Below, piece by piece: positions 1 through 9,246 of a stretch of DNA of 64,000 nucleotides. This stretch comes from CAWAMR01 sp963783095 (lineage in GTDB: Bacteria; Planctomycetota; Planctomycetia; Gemmatales; Gemmataceae): the NCBI GenBank assembly GCA_963783095.1, contig CAWAMR010000002.1:310001-374000 (forward strand), in the 5' to 3' direction. Below the pieces are notes generated by a model. That model searched no databases, had not been told where the DNA came from, and saw only the letters and a program-made list of their open reading frames with translations. Every line of letters begins with the position of its first letter. Positions within the stretch are counted from its first letter, which is position 1. The position numbers and the translations under genes are program-made.

Positions 1-974
1 CCGTGCCACAGACCGCAAAGAACCATGGTGATGAACAGGTTACGATAGGTCATCCACCCGGATCCCCTGCTGCCGCCGAGCGGAATGTAGACATAATCGC
101 GCAGCCAGTTCGAGAGCGTCAAATGCCAGCGCCGCCAAAACTCCGCGATATTGGTCGCGAGGAACGGCAGGTTGAAATTGAAGGCCAGTCGATATCCCAG
201 CAGGTGCGCTGTTCCAAGGGCCATATCGGTGTAACCGGAGAAATCGCAGTAAACCTGGACCGCGAAGCCAACAGCTGCCAGCCAAAGGATTGGAGCGCTG
301 AAGGATGCTGGGTCGGCATAAACCATATCGACGAAAACAGCGATCCGATCGGCGATGGCCAGCTTCTTGAACATGCCGAGCAGGAAGAGCTGCAAACCGG
401 CGTTGATTCGCATCCAGTTCCAGCGTTTCTTGCGGCGAATTTGCGGCAAGAAATCGCTGCCGCGCACAATTGGGCCGGCGACCAGATGCGGGAAGAACAA
501 GATGAACAGCATGAAGTGCCCGAGATTTGTCTCGGCTTTAATCTTCCGGCGGTAGACATCGACGGTGTAGCTGATCGCCTCGAAGGTGTAGAAGGAAATC
601 CCGATCGGCAAGATCACTGAAAGTACCGGAAACGAAGTTGACATTCCTGCGGCACGCAGCCCATCGTCGAGGGAGTGCAGGAAGAAATTGGCGTATTTGA
701 AGTAGCAGAGGATGCCCAGATTGAACAGGATGCTCAAACTAAGGAGGATTTTACGCTCGCCGCTGCGCTGACTCACATCCATGCGCCGGGCGATGAAATA
801 GTCAATCGTCGTACTGACCACGATGAGAATCGCCAGCCAGTGATTCCAGGTCGCATAAAAGACAAAGCTCGCAATCAAAAGAAGATAGATGCGCACGCGT
901 TGCCACGGGATCGTCCAGTAGATGGCGAACACCGGCAGGAAAAAGAGAATGAATTGTTGTGAACAGAACAGCAT
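1..974 (-). CDS. MBOAT family O-acyltransferase (AlgI/DltB-like), 3' end beyond window
   Basis: Membrane-bound O-acyltransferase, the family that moves acyl groups onto exported polysaccharides or other envelope substrates. Reading leftward from an ATG at 974 gives about 324 residues without a stop, so the gene continues past the left edge. The protein starts with hydrophobic segments (LFFLPVFAIYW) and has at least seven membrane spans. The family hallmarks are visible: FWRRWHLTLSNWLRDYVYIP near residue 285 and LWHG at the edge, whose His is the family's catalytic residue. Full AlgI-like proteins are about 470-520 residues, so roughly a third is missing. The acceptor substrate cannot be told from this part; a partner such as an AlgJ/AlgX-like protein could lie to the left. 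Rightward readings over the same bases are arginine- and glutamate-rich shadows. Confidence 0.9.
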   Translation of the reverse strand, partial: MLFCSQQFILFFLPVFAIYWTIPWQRVRIYLLLIASFVFYATWNHWLAILIVVSTTIDYFIARRMDVSQRSGERKILLSLSILFNLGILCYFKYANFFLHSLDDGLRAAGMSTSFPVLSVILPIGISFYTFEAISYTVDVYRRKIKAETNLGHFMLFILFFPHLVAGPIVRGSDFLPQIRRKKRWNWMRINAGLQLFLLGMFKKLAIADRIAVFVDMVYADPASFSAPILWLAAVGFAVQVYCDFSGYTDMALGTAHLLGYRLAFNFNLPFLATNIAEFWRRWHLTLSNWLRDYVYIPLGGSRGSGWMTYRNLFITMVLCGLWH

Positions 975-1239
975 GGCATCCTGCCGGGGTCGAACGCGAA
1001 ATTTCCTGGACTGTCCAGACTGCCGGAACCTATTCACTATCGGCTTTGAAAAAACTACCCATGAAGCCGTTGCTCGCCATCTTCACCCGTAAGACGTGAG
1101 AGTGATTCGCGTTATGACGGTCAGGAAAGAGGGTATTGTTATTCCGGGGTTCTCGATCAGGAAAAATGGTGGATCCTAAGCGGGAAAACCGATCTTATCA
1201 GCAGGAGTCTAGTGGAAGTAAACGTTCGAGTGTGTTGCC

Positions 1240-2919
1240 ATGTCGCGCGAAAATACTCCTGAGCCGGTACCCAGAGTTTTTCCCTGGTTAGTTGTGTGTG
1301 CAATTCTGGCCCTGCTGATTGATTTGGGCCGATTCCATGCCAGCCATCACGGCGATACCCTCATCCCTGTCCTCTGTAGCCTGTACCACTGGACCCCCTT
1401 TTACTGGGAGCAGGATCGTTTGGGATCGCTGCTTCCTCTACTCGCCCTTCCTGCGCGCCATCCCTTTGTCAATCTGCTGGTGCAATGCGGCCTGGGCATC
1501 TTTTTCGCGCTGGCGACCTTTTTCTTGTTGCCTCGGTATGTCCTGCGCGATCGAACGTGGCCTTTGGTGGGTGCATTGGGTGTTCTTGGCTTTCTCGTCT
1601 TGACGCCGGAATACTATCGCTTCACTTTCATGGCTGGTCATCAGCCCTATTTCACTTCGCTCGCGCTGGGTCTGGGGGGATTGATTGCCACCGAGCGAGC
1701 AGGAACTTGCCGAACCGCGATCGGTTTATCGTTGCTAATGCTTGCGCATTGGGTTCATCTTGGGGCCTTTACCGTTTTCATTCCGCTCGTTCTCATCCGC
1801 CGGCTTTTATTGGGCCCTGGCATTCAGCAGGTCGGTGCGGAAGAACAGCGCATCCGGAGCCGCTGGTCGCGCTGGCGGCAATCCGAGGTCGGCCGGCATT
1901 TCTCGCTGCTTTGCATCAGCAGTTTGGCGGGAATTGCACTAAACCGAATATCGCGCTATCACCATGAAGCCTCCGGTTATGGCTTGTTGCCGCCGAGAGA
2001 GTGGCTTTCGAGTTGGTCGCGAATGACCGGGCGAGCCTGGGCACAGTTCGAGGACGTTCCCGGCCCCTCGTGGCCGGTGGTGCTTCTGCTGGCTGCCGGC
2101 TTGGGCCTCGTTTGGGCATTTTGCCGCAGCGATCGGTCAACGTGCTCCCATCTTTTTCGAGCCTGCCTGGTGTTTGAGTTTGCTGCAATCGCAAATGCAC
2201 TCGCAACGGGCAGCACCCATTGGGCCAGGATCAATTATTTCGATCCACGCTACTGGACCGCAACCATCATCCTGTTACAGGCTGCCCTCGTGGTGTTCGC
2301 GGTCTGGCCATTATTGTCGAAATGGAACCCCAGGGTGAATCGCGGACTTGGCCTGGCGACGATTCCCGTTCTGATAGGCGTCACGATCGCGATGTATGGA
2401 GTTCCCTCGACCACTCGAGTCCGCGCGGATTTGGACCAAACGCTGGGTTCACAAACACCGGACATCGTTGCCTCGCAGAGCACTCATATATTCGGCGATT
2501 ACTGGGATGTTTGGCCGGCGGTATACCACGCCAATTTGACGCTGTACGAAAAGGGTTCTTCGCGCGTGGTGTGGGGTATCGCTTTCCGCTCCCAGCCGAC
2601 GCGCAGATTTTGGAGTCGCTGTCCATTTGAGCAAATGCGCATCGCCCAGAGTCTGCAACCCAGTCATCCGGAACAAGTCGAAAAATGCGCCGATCTGGCC
2701 TTGCGATACCTTCAACCCTCGAAACCGCTGGTCGAGGTCGAGCGGCGCGCGACGATTCGCATTCTTCGACCGAGCAGAGGGGAGCCGGCGGCGTTAGTCC
2801 CTGGTTCGCCTGCCGCTCACGCACGGATCGCCCAGCGCATCTTTGCCGAGCGCGAACGCGGATTGTCAAAGCGTTCGTCCAGCGTCGGTCGCATCGGGTC
2901 TTCGCTGATCTTGCCATAA
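1240..2919 (+). CDS. polytopic membrane protein, function unknown
   Basis: A 559-residue protein with a hydrophobic N-terminal two thirds (about eight to ten predicted spans, the first near VCAILALLIDLGRF) and a soluble, basic C-terminal third. The overall plan, many spans followed by a soluble tail, resembles integral-membrane glycosyltransferases of the GT-C type, but I see no convincing catalytic DE or DD motif in the first loop, so no function is assigned. It is transcribed divergently from the MBOAT gene across a 265-bp gap, and both may serve envelope polysaccharide assembly (inference). Its last 103 bp overlap the 3' end of rsmH on the other strand, so the true C-terminus deserves care. 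The base composition matches the surroundings. Confidence 0.7.
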   Translation: MSRENTPEPVPRVFPWLVVCAILALLIDLGRFHASHHGDTLIPVLCSLYHWTPFYWEQDRLGSLLPLLALPARHPFVNLLVQCGLGIFFALATFFLLPRYVLRDRTWPLVGALGVLGFLVLTPEYYRFTFMAGHQPYFTSLALGLGGLIATERAGTCRTAIGLSLLMLAHWVHLGAFTVFIPLVLIRRLLLGPGIQQVGAEEQRIRSRWSRWRQSEVGRHFSLLCISSLAGIALNRISRYHHEASGYGLLPPREWLSSWSRMTGRAWAQFEDVPGPSWPVVLLLAAGLGLVWAFCRSDRSTCSHLFRACLVFEFAAIANALATGSTHWARINYFDPRYWTATIILLQAALVVFAVWPLLSKWNPRVNRGLGLATIPVLIGVTIAMYGVPSTTRVRADLDQTLGSQTPDIVASQSTHIFGDYWDVWPAVYHANLTLYEKGSSRVVWGIAFRSQPTRRFWSRCPFEQMRIAQSLQPSHPEQVEKCADLALRYLQPSKPLVEVERRATIRILRPSRGEPAALVPGSPAAHARIAQRIFAERERGLSKRSSSVGRIGSSLILP

Positions 2920-3821
2920 ATTCCTGAGCGTAATCCTTCTCGAAATGCCACCTTGATGAGCCGATCTTCACCGCTGTGAAAACTGATAAGCGCTGCCCGC
3001 CCACCCGATTTCAAGCACCACGGCAACACGCGCAATAGCTCTTGCAAGTTTGCCAGTTCCCGATTCACGAGAATACGCAAGGTCTGAAATACTCGCGCTG
3101 TGGGTCGAATCCGTTGTTGTCGCGGGGAAGGCTCGCCTTTGAGAGGGTTGGGGTTTACCCGCACCGGCGCAGCTTCCATAATGATTTTCATGAACTGACG
3201 GGTTCGTTCGATGGGCGTTTCTTCGCGTACGGACACGATGGCCTCGGCGATTTTCTCGGCCTCCACCTCATCGCCAATTTCACGAAATGCTTCGGCCAAT
3301 TCATCCACGCTCATTGTTGCCACTAATTGAGCAGCAGTTCGACCCCTGGATGTATCCATCCGCATATCCAACGGCCCATCGCGCATAAAAGAAAATCCCC
3401 GACTTGCATCATCGACCTGCATACTCGACATTCCAAGATCGGCGAGCAAACAATCGCAGCCTTCCGAAGACTCCTCGGCGAGATTCTGCGGAAAACCGGC
3501 ATAATTCCCATGATGAAGACGAAAGGGGTGGCCAACTGCCCTGAGTTGATCCTCGGCGGTTGGCAGATTGTGCCCGTCCATATCGAAGCCGATCAACTTG
3601 CCCGATGATCCGATCCTTGTGAGCAGTTCAACGGCATGGCCGCCGAAACCAAGCGTACAATCCACCACGATCTCGCCCGACTTCGGAGCGAGAATCTCCA
3701 ACACCTCGGCCAGCATTACGGGGCGATGCTCGCCTTGCGGCGTACTGCGGTGACGACGACGAAACACGTGACCACCCCCAATCGAAAGCCCTGAATCGGT
3801 GCAGGACAGATCGAGCGACAC
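2817..3821 (-). CDS. rsmH: 16S rRNA m4C1402 methyltransferase RsmH
   Basis: SAM-dependent N4-methylation of C1402 in the decoding centre of 16S rRNA, a cytoplasmic housekeeping function. The 334-residue product has the family start HRPVMLAEVLEIL, the SAM-binding loop DCTLGFGGHAVELL, then LADLGMSSMQVDDASRGFSF, and the C-terminal SFHSGEDRLIK. Length is close to the usual 300-330. The listed start is a GTG; about 30 residues precede the conserved region, so a start closer to HRPVM is possible. Unlike in many bacteria, no mraZ, ftsL or other division-cluster gene adjoins it. Its tail overlaps a convergent membrane-protein gene by about 100 bp. Confidence 0.95.
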   Translation of the reverse strand: MSLDLSCTDSGLSIGGGHVFRRRHRSTPQGEHRPVMLAEVLEILAPKSGEIVVDCTLGFGGHAVELLTRIGSSGKLIGFDMDGHNLPTAEDQLRAVGHPFRLHHGNYAGFPQNLAEESSEGCDCLLADLGMSSMQVDDASRGFSFMRDGPLDMRMDTSRGRTAAQLVATMSVDELAEAFREIGDEVEAEKIAEAIVSVREETPIERTRQFMKIIMEAAPVRVNPNPLKGEPSPRQQRIRPTARVFQTLRILVNRELANLQELLRVLPWCLKSGGRAALISFHSGEDRLIKVAFREGLRSGIYGKISEDPMRPTLDERFDNPRSRSAKMRWAIRA

Positions 3822-3903
3822 CCCGATTATACTGGGTGCACGGGTTTCCGACTTTCGGTGGATTTCAATGAGAGCGATTCAAGCAGCACGCATGAGATGA
3901 CAA

Positions 3904-5853
3904 TCAACCCGTCGGTTGGACGTTAGGCTGCGGTTGTGTGGTTGTAGTCGTAGTATCGGAGCCAGTCGGCGGTGAACTGGTCGTCGTAGTGCTGGAAGTT
4001 GTGGTGGCGGGGGGACTAGCAGTAGTCGATCCTGACGTCGTGGTAGAAGAGGGCGTTGAAGTTGAAGGCGTTGAACTGGGTGGAGGAGAACCGACGGGCG
4101 CGACCAGGGTTGGTCCAAGTGGTTCGCTGAGGATGACGTACTGCGATGTATAACTGATGGAAGTTAATGACAGCAAGCTGGAATAGCGAATCGTGTAACT
4201 CCCCGCTGCCAGCAGAACATCCCCGGAAACCGTTTGCCCTTCTCCAGCGGTCAACGAGAAGACCAGATCACCCTGGGAATCGTAGATGTTCATCTGGACG
4301 GTTGCCAGCGGATCCAATGCCGTTCCAGCGCTGAGGAGGAAGTGGTAGACATTTGCGCCGGCGACAGTCATCGTTTGCGTCGAACTGGAAATAAGACCTC
4401 CCAGAGAGCCGCTTCCCTGTGCGGTCAGCGCGATGAGCTGGTTTTGGAAGTTCATCGCCAGGTCATAGTTCTGATTGGTGCCACTACCCGCAGCGGCATA
4501 GATTCGCACATAGTAATTAGTGTTGGCTTTGACGCCCGTAAGCTCGATGATGTAGTTTTGACCGTCATTTCGCAATACTTGAGCGCTGAGAGCCTTACCG
4601 GCGGAGTTATAGACGATGGCCTGAAGGTTCATGCCGTTGGTGTTGTACGAAGAGACCGAAATCAAGAGCACCGAATCGGTGGTGGAAGAAGTCTGAATTT
4701 GATAGTAGTTGGATGTCGAAGCCGAGGCGAGTGAGGAACTTCCGGTGTAAGACCAGAGTGCATTGACTGTGTCGGTCACTATCCCCAGGTTGAGCGCTGA
4801 ATTCAGGGTCGAACCGACGGTCGAGAGGATCGTCTCGCCGGTTTGCGTGATAAACTGGCCCAAGCCATTTTGCGATGGTGTGGGGGCCGAAGTGCTTCCC
4901 AGCGCAACCTGATATGCACCCACGTCAAAAGAGCCTGCAGTTGCAGCTGACTGGACTTCGAGGTAATACTGAGAGTTTCCGTTCAAGTTCAAATTGAGTG
5001 TCAGATCCTGACCCGGATTGGTTGCGCTTTCCGTAGCGATCAGGTTGCCTTCGGAATCGTAGACGTTGATCTCGCCTTCCAACAAGCTGGAATCGGAGGT
5101 CTGGAACATTAGGTTTTCCTGACCACTGGTATTGGTTGTGAAAGTATACCAGTTGGTATCGGTCGATGACGCCAGACTGCCGCCGAAAGTGCTGGGAGCG
5201 CTGATGACGGTTGCCTGACTCATCGTCTCATTGCTGCCTGGGGTTCGGACTCCATAAAGCGCCTGGATCGCCTGAATATCGGGAGCACCTAAACCAGTCC
5301 ATGCACCTTGATAGGATTGGTACATGACAGAGTTGGGGTTCGTATTGTCCTGAAGCCCGAAGAGATGGCCGGCCTCGTGAAGAATCACGGTATAGAGATC
5401 GTAGGTCCCCGCCGCGCCGTTGGTCGAGAATTGATAGTTCGTGTTCAACACGATGTCGCCGGACCACGTCCCCATCTGGTCGAGTGGATTGGTCTCGGCC
5501 ACCAGCGGAGTGGACAGCGCTCGAGCGGCGATCCGGATATTTCCGAAGTTTGGATCGTTCTGAGCGCTATTGGTGCCGAAGGCTTCGCCATCATCCGAAG
5601 TCAGGTAGAAGTTGATATTCGTGTATTGCGCCCAGGTCTCCAGCGCGAGTTCAATGGCGCTTTCCCAGTTCGACTGGCTGGTGACCGCATCTAATGTGGA
5701 GAACAGCGTGGACTGGGTTCCGCCCACATTGGTTCCATCCGGGGCCAGACTAAAGGAGAGATGACTGGTATCCGCCCAGTTCACCACGCTCACGGTTGGG
5801 ACCGTTCGATCCTCAAGTTGTTCAAGGTGTAAACCAAGTCGCTTGGACGGCAT
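3904..5853 (-). CDS. secreted matrixin-like metalloprotease with LEQLEDRTVP N-terminus
   Basis: A 649-residue exported protein. It opens with the LEQLEDRTVP signature that marks many large secreted planctomycete proteins. The protease domain (about residues 20-210) holds the zinc motif HEAGHLFGLQD near 159-169 and a Met-turn-like SVMY, typical of metzincins; the third zinc ligand position is Asp instead of the matrixin His. After it come two or three beta-rich repeats of the bacterial pre-peptidase type (TNWYTFTTNTSGQENLMFQT; SNYYQIQTSSTTDSVLLIS) and a Ser/Thr/Pro-rich tail of roughly 60 residues. The ATG at 5853 is preceded by GAGG at a good distance, so it is preferred to an upstream TTG. 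Function inferred: extracellular proteolysis. Confidence 0.85.
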   Translation of the reverse strand: MPSKRLGLHLEQLEDRTVPTVSVVNWADTSHLSFSLAPDGTNVGGTQSTLFSTLDAVTSQSNWESAIELALETWAQYTNINFYLTSDDGEAFGTNSAQNDPNFGNIRIAARALSTPLVAETNPLDQMGTWSGDIVLNTNYQFSTNGAAGTYDLYTVILHEAGHLFGLQDNTNPNSVMYQSYQGAWTGLGAPDIQAIQALYGVRTPGSNETMSQATVISAPSTFGGSLASSTDTNWYTFTTNTSGQENLMFQTSDSSLLEGEINVYDSEGNLIATESATNPGQDLTLNLNLNGNSQYYLEVQSAATAGSFDVGAYQVALGSTSAPTPSQNGLGQFITQTGETILSTVGSTLNSALNLGIVTDTVNALWSYTGSSSLASASTSNYYQIQTSSTTDSVLLISVSSYNTNGMNLQAIVYNSAGKALSAQVLRNDGQNYIIELTGVKANTNYYVRIYAAAGSGTNQNYDLAMNFQNQLIALTAQGSGSLGGLISSSTQTMTVAGANVYHFLLSAGTALDPLATVQMNIYDSQGDLVFSLTAGEGQTVSGDVLLAAGSYTIRYSSLLSLTSISYTSQYVILSEPLGPTLVAPVGSPPPSSTPSTSTPSSTTTSGSTTASPPATTTSSTTTTSSPPTGSDTTTTTTQPQPNVQPTG

Positions 5854-5924
5854 TTCAAACCTCAAAATAGTTGTCGATCGTTATCGGACCCGAAGCCCGA
5901 CCAGTGGAAGATTCTTGGAAGGAT

Positions 5925-8885
5925 TCACCTATAGAGTTCTCGTGCGGCTTTCATAACACGCCCAAAATCAGGAAGTTTTCGCAGTGCATCAATGTCGTGG
6001 TCGCTATCAATTGCTGGAAAATCTCTGAATTCGTTTCGCAAGGCCCGACGGAGGTACTCAAGAGCGGTATCGAGATCTTTGGCTTGTTTGTTCGACGTAA
6101 TCGAATAAACACAAGCCGCCTGATAGATGATCGTGGCATCGCCGGGCAACACCAGCGCTTTTTGAATCTCTGCGTGCGCATCGTCGCGGCGACCCAACCG
6201 GGCCAGTAACACGGCCCGTCCTGCTCGTGCCGCGCTGAATTCGGGATACAACTCGACCACATGATCCATGATTTTCAATGAGTCCTCTTGCCGTCCCATC
6301 ATTTCGCCCAGCACATGGGCCTGGTTTTGCCAGCCGGGCAAGGAACCAGGGTTGAGTTTGACCGCTTCTTCAAAGTCCTTGAGCGCCCCCTTTTTGTCAT
6401 TGGCGGCAATCCGACTAAAGCCACGTACCAGGAAGTCACCTTCATCCTTTGGTTCCAGCTTGGCGGCCTTGGTGCGAAGCCGAATGGCTTCCTTGAGTTG
6501 ATGGAGCCCATCGTAGCACTCGGCCTGCAATAGCGACACGGCCAGTGCTGAGACACCCAACTCCAAGGCCCGATCCAGATCTTCGATCGCACCCGTGTAG
6601 TTTTTCTGCCTCCACCGGACGATGGCGCGATGCCGATAGCTCTCTCCGTGGGACGGCTTGATGGCGATGGCCTTGTCGTATTCCCGTTCCGCTTTCGGAT
6701 ATTGGGCCTGCAAACACAAGATGGTGCCTCGGTTGAAATTGGACCGATAATCGTCGGTTTGCAGCGCTGCCGCGATGCGGTAGTGGGTCATGGCAAGCGG
6801 ATATTCCCGCATTTGTTCGTTGGCATAGGCGCACGAAAAGTGCGCGGGATAGTGGTCGGGTTTGCGGGCGATCGCCTCTTCCAACAGTTCTGTTGCCTCT
6901 TTCTCATGGCCCTGCAAGAGCGCATCCGTACCTTCCAGATAGTAATCTCTGGCAGAATTCAGGGTTGCCGATTTCATTTGCTCCAGGGCCGATTGTTGGG
7001 CGACTGAATCGCCCAGAACACCGGCGATTTCCGCGGCCTGTCTCCAAAACGATCCCGGCAGTTTGGTTCCCTCAAAACACTCGATAGCACGCTTTTGCAG
7101 TCCTTGAACTTCGCGGGCGACTTCGATTTTCTCGGTGGTCCCGGCAAGTTTTGCCTTGCGCCACTCGGCACGCCCCAGCAACACCAGTGCCTCACCGATT
7201 TCTTCGATCAGCTCGCGTCGTTTCCCAGCTTCCAGGGAGCGGACACGAGAATCCTCACGCCAGCGAGGATTGGTCAAAACACCGTACTTGTCCAAAAGTT
7301 CTCGACAGTCGTGAATCCCCGCATCGCGATCGGCAGGCTCATGGACGGTGTTCAACGCAACGCGAATTCCAGGCATTCGCTCGGGAAAGATTCGACTCTG
7401 ATTGACGGCTTCTTCACGCCGCTGTGCGATGCCGGCTCGCACCAGCCCGATACCGGTGCCGATCAACGCCAGCACCGCCAAAGTCATGCCAAGGAACGGA
7501 AGTGCTCTGGGATTTCGCCGGAACCACTTGCACGCCCGTTCCACCGTGGATGGTTCCTGGGCATAGCGCAAGGGGAGATTCTGCATCTGGCGGTCGAGAT
7601 CGGTGGCGACATGGGCTGCCGATGCGTAACGTCTGTCAGGATCCGATTCGAGCAAGTGCCGGACGATGGCCTCAATCGCTGGGGTGACTTGTCGATTATG
7701 CTTGCGCAGAGGTGGAGGACCAGCCTTGCGTTCCTCAAGCATACTTGGGATCATACTTTGGCCACGAGTCGGCGGCCGGAACGGATGATGACCCGTTAAT
7801 AGCTCGTAAAGGATAATCCCGAGTCCGTAAAAATCACATCGTTCGGTGATCTTCTGTTTTTGACCTGTTTGCACAGCGGCAAGTTGTTCCGGAGCGAGAT
7901 AGGCGACCGTACCACCGACGGCAACCTTTTGGATGTTCTCACTCTCAACCGCAAGGTTGAAGTCGAGCAGCATCGGCTGCCCATCGTCGCTCAGCAAGAT
8001 GTTGGCAGGTTTCAGATCTCGATGAATCAAGCCTTGTTCGTGGGCATGTTGGAGGCCATCGGCAATCCGAGCGGCCAACCAAAGCACCGCATCGACATAT
8101 TTCATCCGGGCCAGTCGATCGCGAGTAGCCTGCGGCATCTCAAGGGGTTCCGAGAATTCAGCGCTGGTCGGCACCTTTAGTGCCACCTCGGATGAAACGG
8201 AATCATACGTGGAATGATGCTTGCCCTGCAGAGTACTAAACAGCCCACTTCCCGAAACGGGCAAGTCTTGACTCTTTTGAAGGGACCGTACGACATCCGC
8301 GAGAGTGTTCTTGCCCAGATAGGGCATACACATGGCCTGGAGCGGCGGCTCAACATGGACCGAGTAGATCGGCACGATGTTCGTGTGTTGGAGTTTGGCA
8401 AGGCGATCCGGCTCCCGATCGATCCGCGTGGTGACCTTCAATGCAACTTTTCGACCCGCCAGCAAAGTCTGTTCCGCAAGAAATACCGATCCGAACCCTC
8501 CCTTTCCCAGCAAATCCACGAGATGGAATCCTTGAAAGAAATCGCCTACTTTTGGCATTTGGGCAGATGCATCCGCAGTGTTGGACGGGGGCGCTTGCTG
8601 AAAACCCCGGATGGGCTCAATCGCTACTTCACAGGTTCCATCAGGTTCTTTTGCCTGAAACTCCCCCGACAATTCTGGAAAATGCCGGCGATATTCCTCA
8701 ATTTGGGTGGCCTCACCCGATCGACGCCGAGAATCAACGTCCACGTTCACCAATTCGCGTAGAAGCGAACGGTAATCGCGATGGTTGCGTTCCGGTAAGA
8801 ACTTCGCCAGCGCAGTCGGCCCTCGAAGCCCGGATTCCCGAAAGGCTCGAACGCGATCTGCAAGTTCGTGGACAGCCTGAATCAT
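5925..8885 (-). CDS. Ser/Thr protein kinase with TPR repeats
   Basis: A membrane-anchored signalling kinase of 986 residues. The order is an N-terminal regulatory stretch (1-115), a Hanks-type kinase domain (about 120-440), one transmembrane segment near 465-490 (FLGMTLAVLALIGTGIGLV), then TPR repeats to the C-terminus. Kinase residues seen: glycine loop GKGGFGSVFLAE, the VALK lysine near 150, HRDLKPANILL near 288, and APEQLAA. The magnesium motif is DFN (near 308) rather than DFG, and an insert of about 60 residues lies between the hinge and HRD. The gene is intact, unlike the other kinases here. It is divergent from the sigma factor at 9247; its substrate is unknown. Confidence 0.92.
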   Translation of the reverse strand: MIQAVHELADRVRAFRESGLRGPTALAKFLPERNHRDYRSLLRELVNVDVDSRRRSGEATQIEEYRRHFPELSGEFQAKEPDGTCEVAIEPIRGFQQAPPSNTADASAQMPKVGDFFQGFHLVDLLGKGGFGSVFLAEQTLLAGRKVALKVTTRIDREPDRLAKLQHTNIVPIYSVHVEPPLQAMCMPYLGKNTLADVVRSLQKSQDLPVSGSGLFSTLQGKHHSTYDSVSSEVALKVPTSAEFSEPLEMPQATRDRLARMKYVDAVLWLAARIADGLQHAHEQGLIHRDLKPANILLSDDGQPMLLDFNLAVESENIQKVAVGGTVAYLAPEQLAAVQTGQKQKITERCDFYGLGIILYELLTGHHPFRPPTRGQSMIPSMLEERKAGPPPLRKHNRQVTPAIEAIVRHLLESDPDRRYASAAHVATDLDRQMQNLPLRYAQEPSTVERACKWFRRNPRALPFLGMTLAVLALIGTGIGLVRAGIAQRREEAVNQSRIFPERMPGIRVALNTVHEPADRDAGIHDCRELLDKYGVLTNPRWREDSRVRSLEAGKRRELIEEIGEALVLLGRAEWRKAKLAGTTEKIEVAREVQGLQKRAIECFEGTKLPGSFWRQAAEIAGVLGDSVAQQSALEQMKSATLNSARDYYLEGTDALLQGHEKEATELLEEAIARKPDHYPAHFSCAYANEQMREYPLAMTHYRIAAALQTDDYRSNFNRGTILCLQAQYPKAEREYDKAIAIKPSHGESYRHRAIVRWRQKNYTGAIEDLDRALELGVSALAVSLLQAECYDGLHQLKEAIRLRTKAAKLEPKDEGDFLVRGFSRIAANDKKGALKDFEEAVKLNPGSLPGWQNQAHVLGEMMGRQEDSLKIMDHVVELYPEFSAARAGRAVLLARLGRRDDAHAEIQKALVLPGDATIIYQAACVYSITSNKQAKDLDTALEYLRRALRNEFRDFPAIDSDHDIDALRKLPDFGRVMKAARELYR

Positions 8886-9246
8886 AGGTGGGGAACGCTG
8901 CCGTTCATTGGGTGGTAGGAAAGCCCAGCGGTGGGATTAACAACGATCGATTGTAGAATGGACTTTGTCGAAGGGTCAAGGCAAGTGAGCATTTTTCGGC
9001 GGAATTATCGGTAAATTCTGCACAATCGCATCATGCGTCATCATGATTTAGTCTGAGAACAAATAAATCGATTGACCCAAACGGAATTCTTGTGTGGCCT
9101 TAACGAGTTCGACCGCATTGGGACAGGTTCCAAATCCCAAACAAAACGAGTTGCTTTCGCGTCGGATGGAGTGCTTCCAGACGGAAAACTTTCAAAAAAT
9201 CAAGAATAGAATGAGACGATCGGCGAAAGAGCGCACTTAAACTAAT
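8886..9246. promoter_or_regulatory. divergent intergenic region between two signalling loci
   Basis: A 361-bp A+T-richer gap that must hold the promoters of the leftward kinase gene and the rightward sigma-factor gene. I see no gene in it. It contains one copy of a 48-bp repeat (9120-9167) that recurs ahead of the DUF1501 gene. No sigma-70-like promoter hexamer pair stood out clearly. Confidence 0.5.
9120..9167. repeat. 48-bp direct repeat, copy 1
   Basis: Begins gggacaggttccaaatc and ends cgtcggat. It matches 16159-16206 at 44 of 48 positions by eye, in the same orientation. It ends 79 bp before the sigma-factor start. Confidence 0.85.

Noticed and set aside
3..962. Two rightward frames rich in Glu, Asp and Arg over the left edge
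   Set aside because: The opposite strand codes a continuous MBOAT acyltransferase with clear motifs; these are shadow frames.
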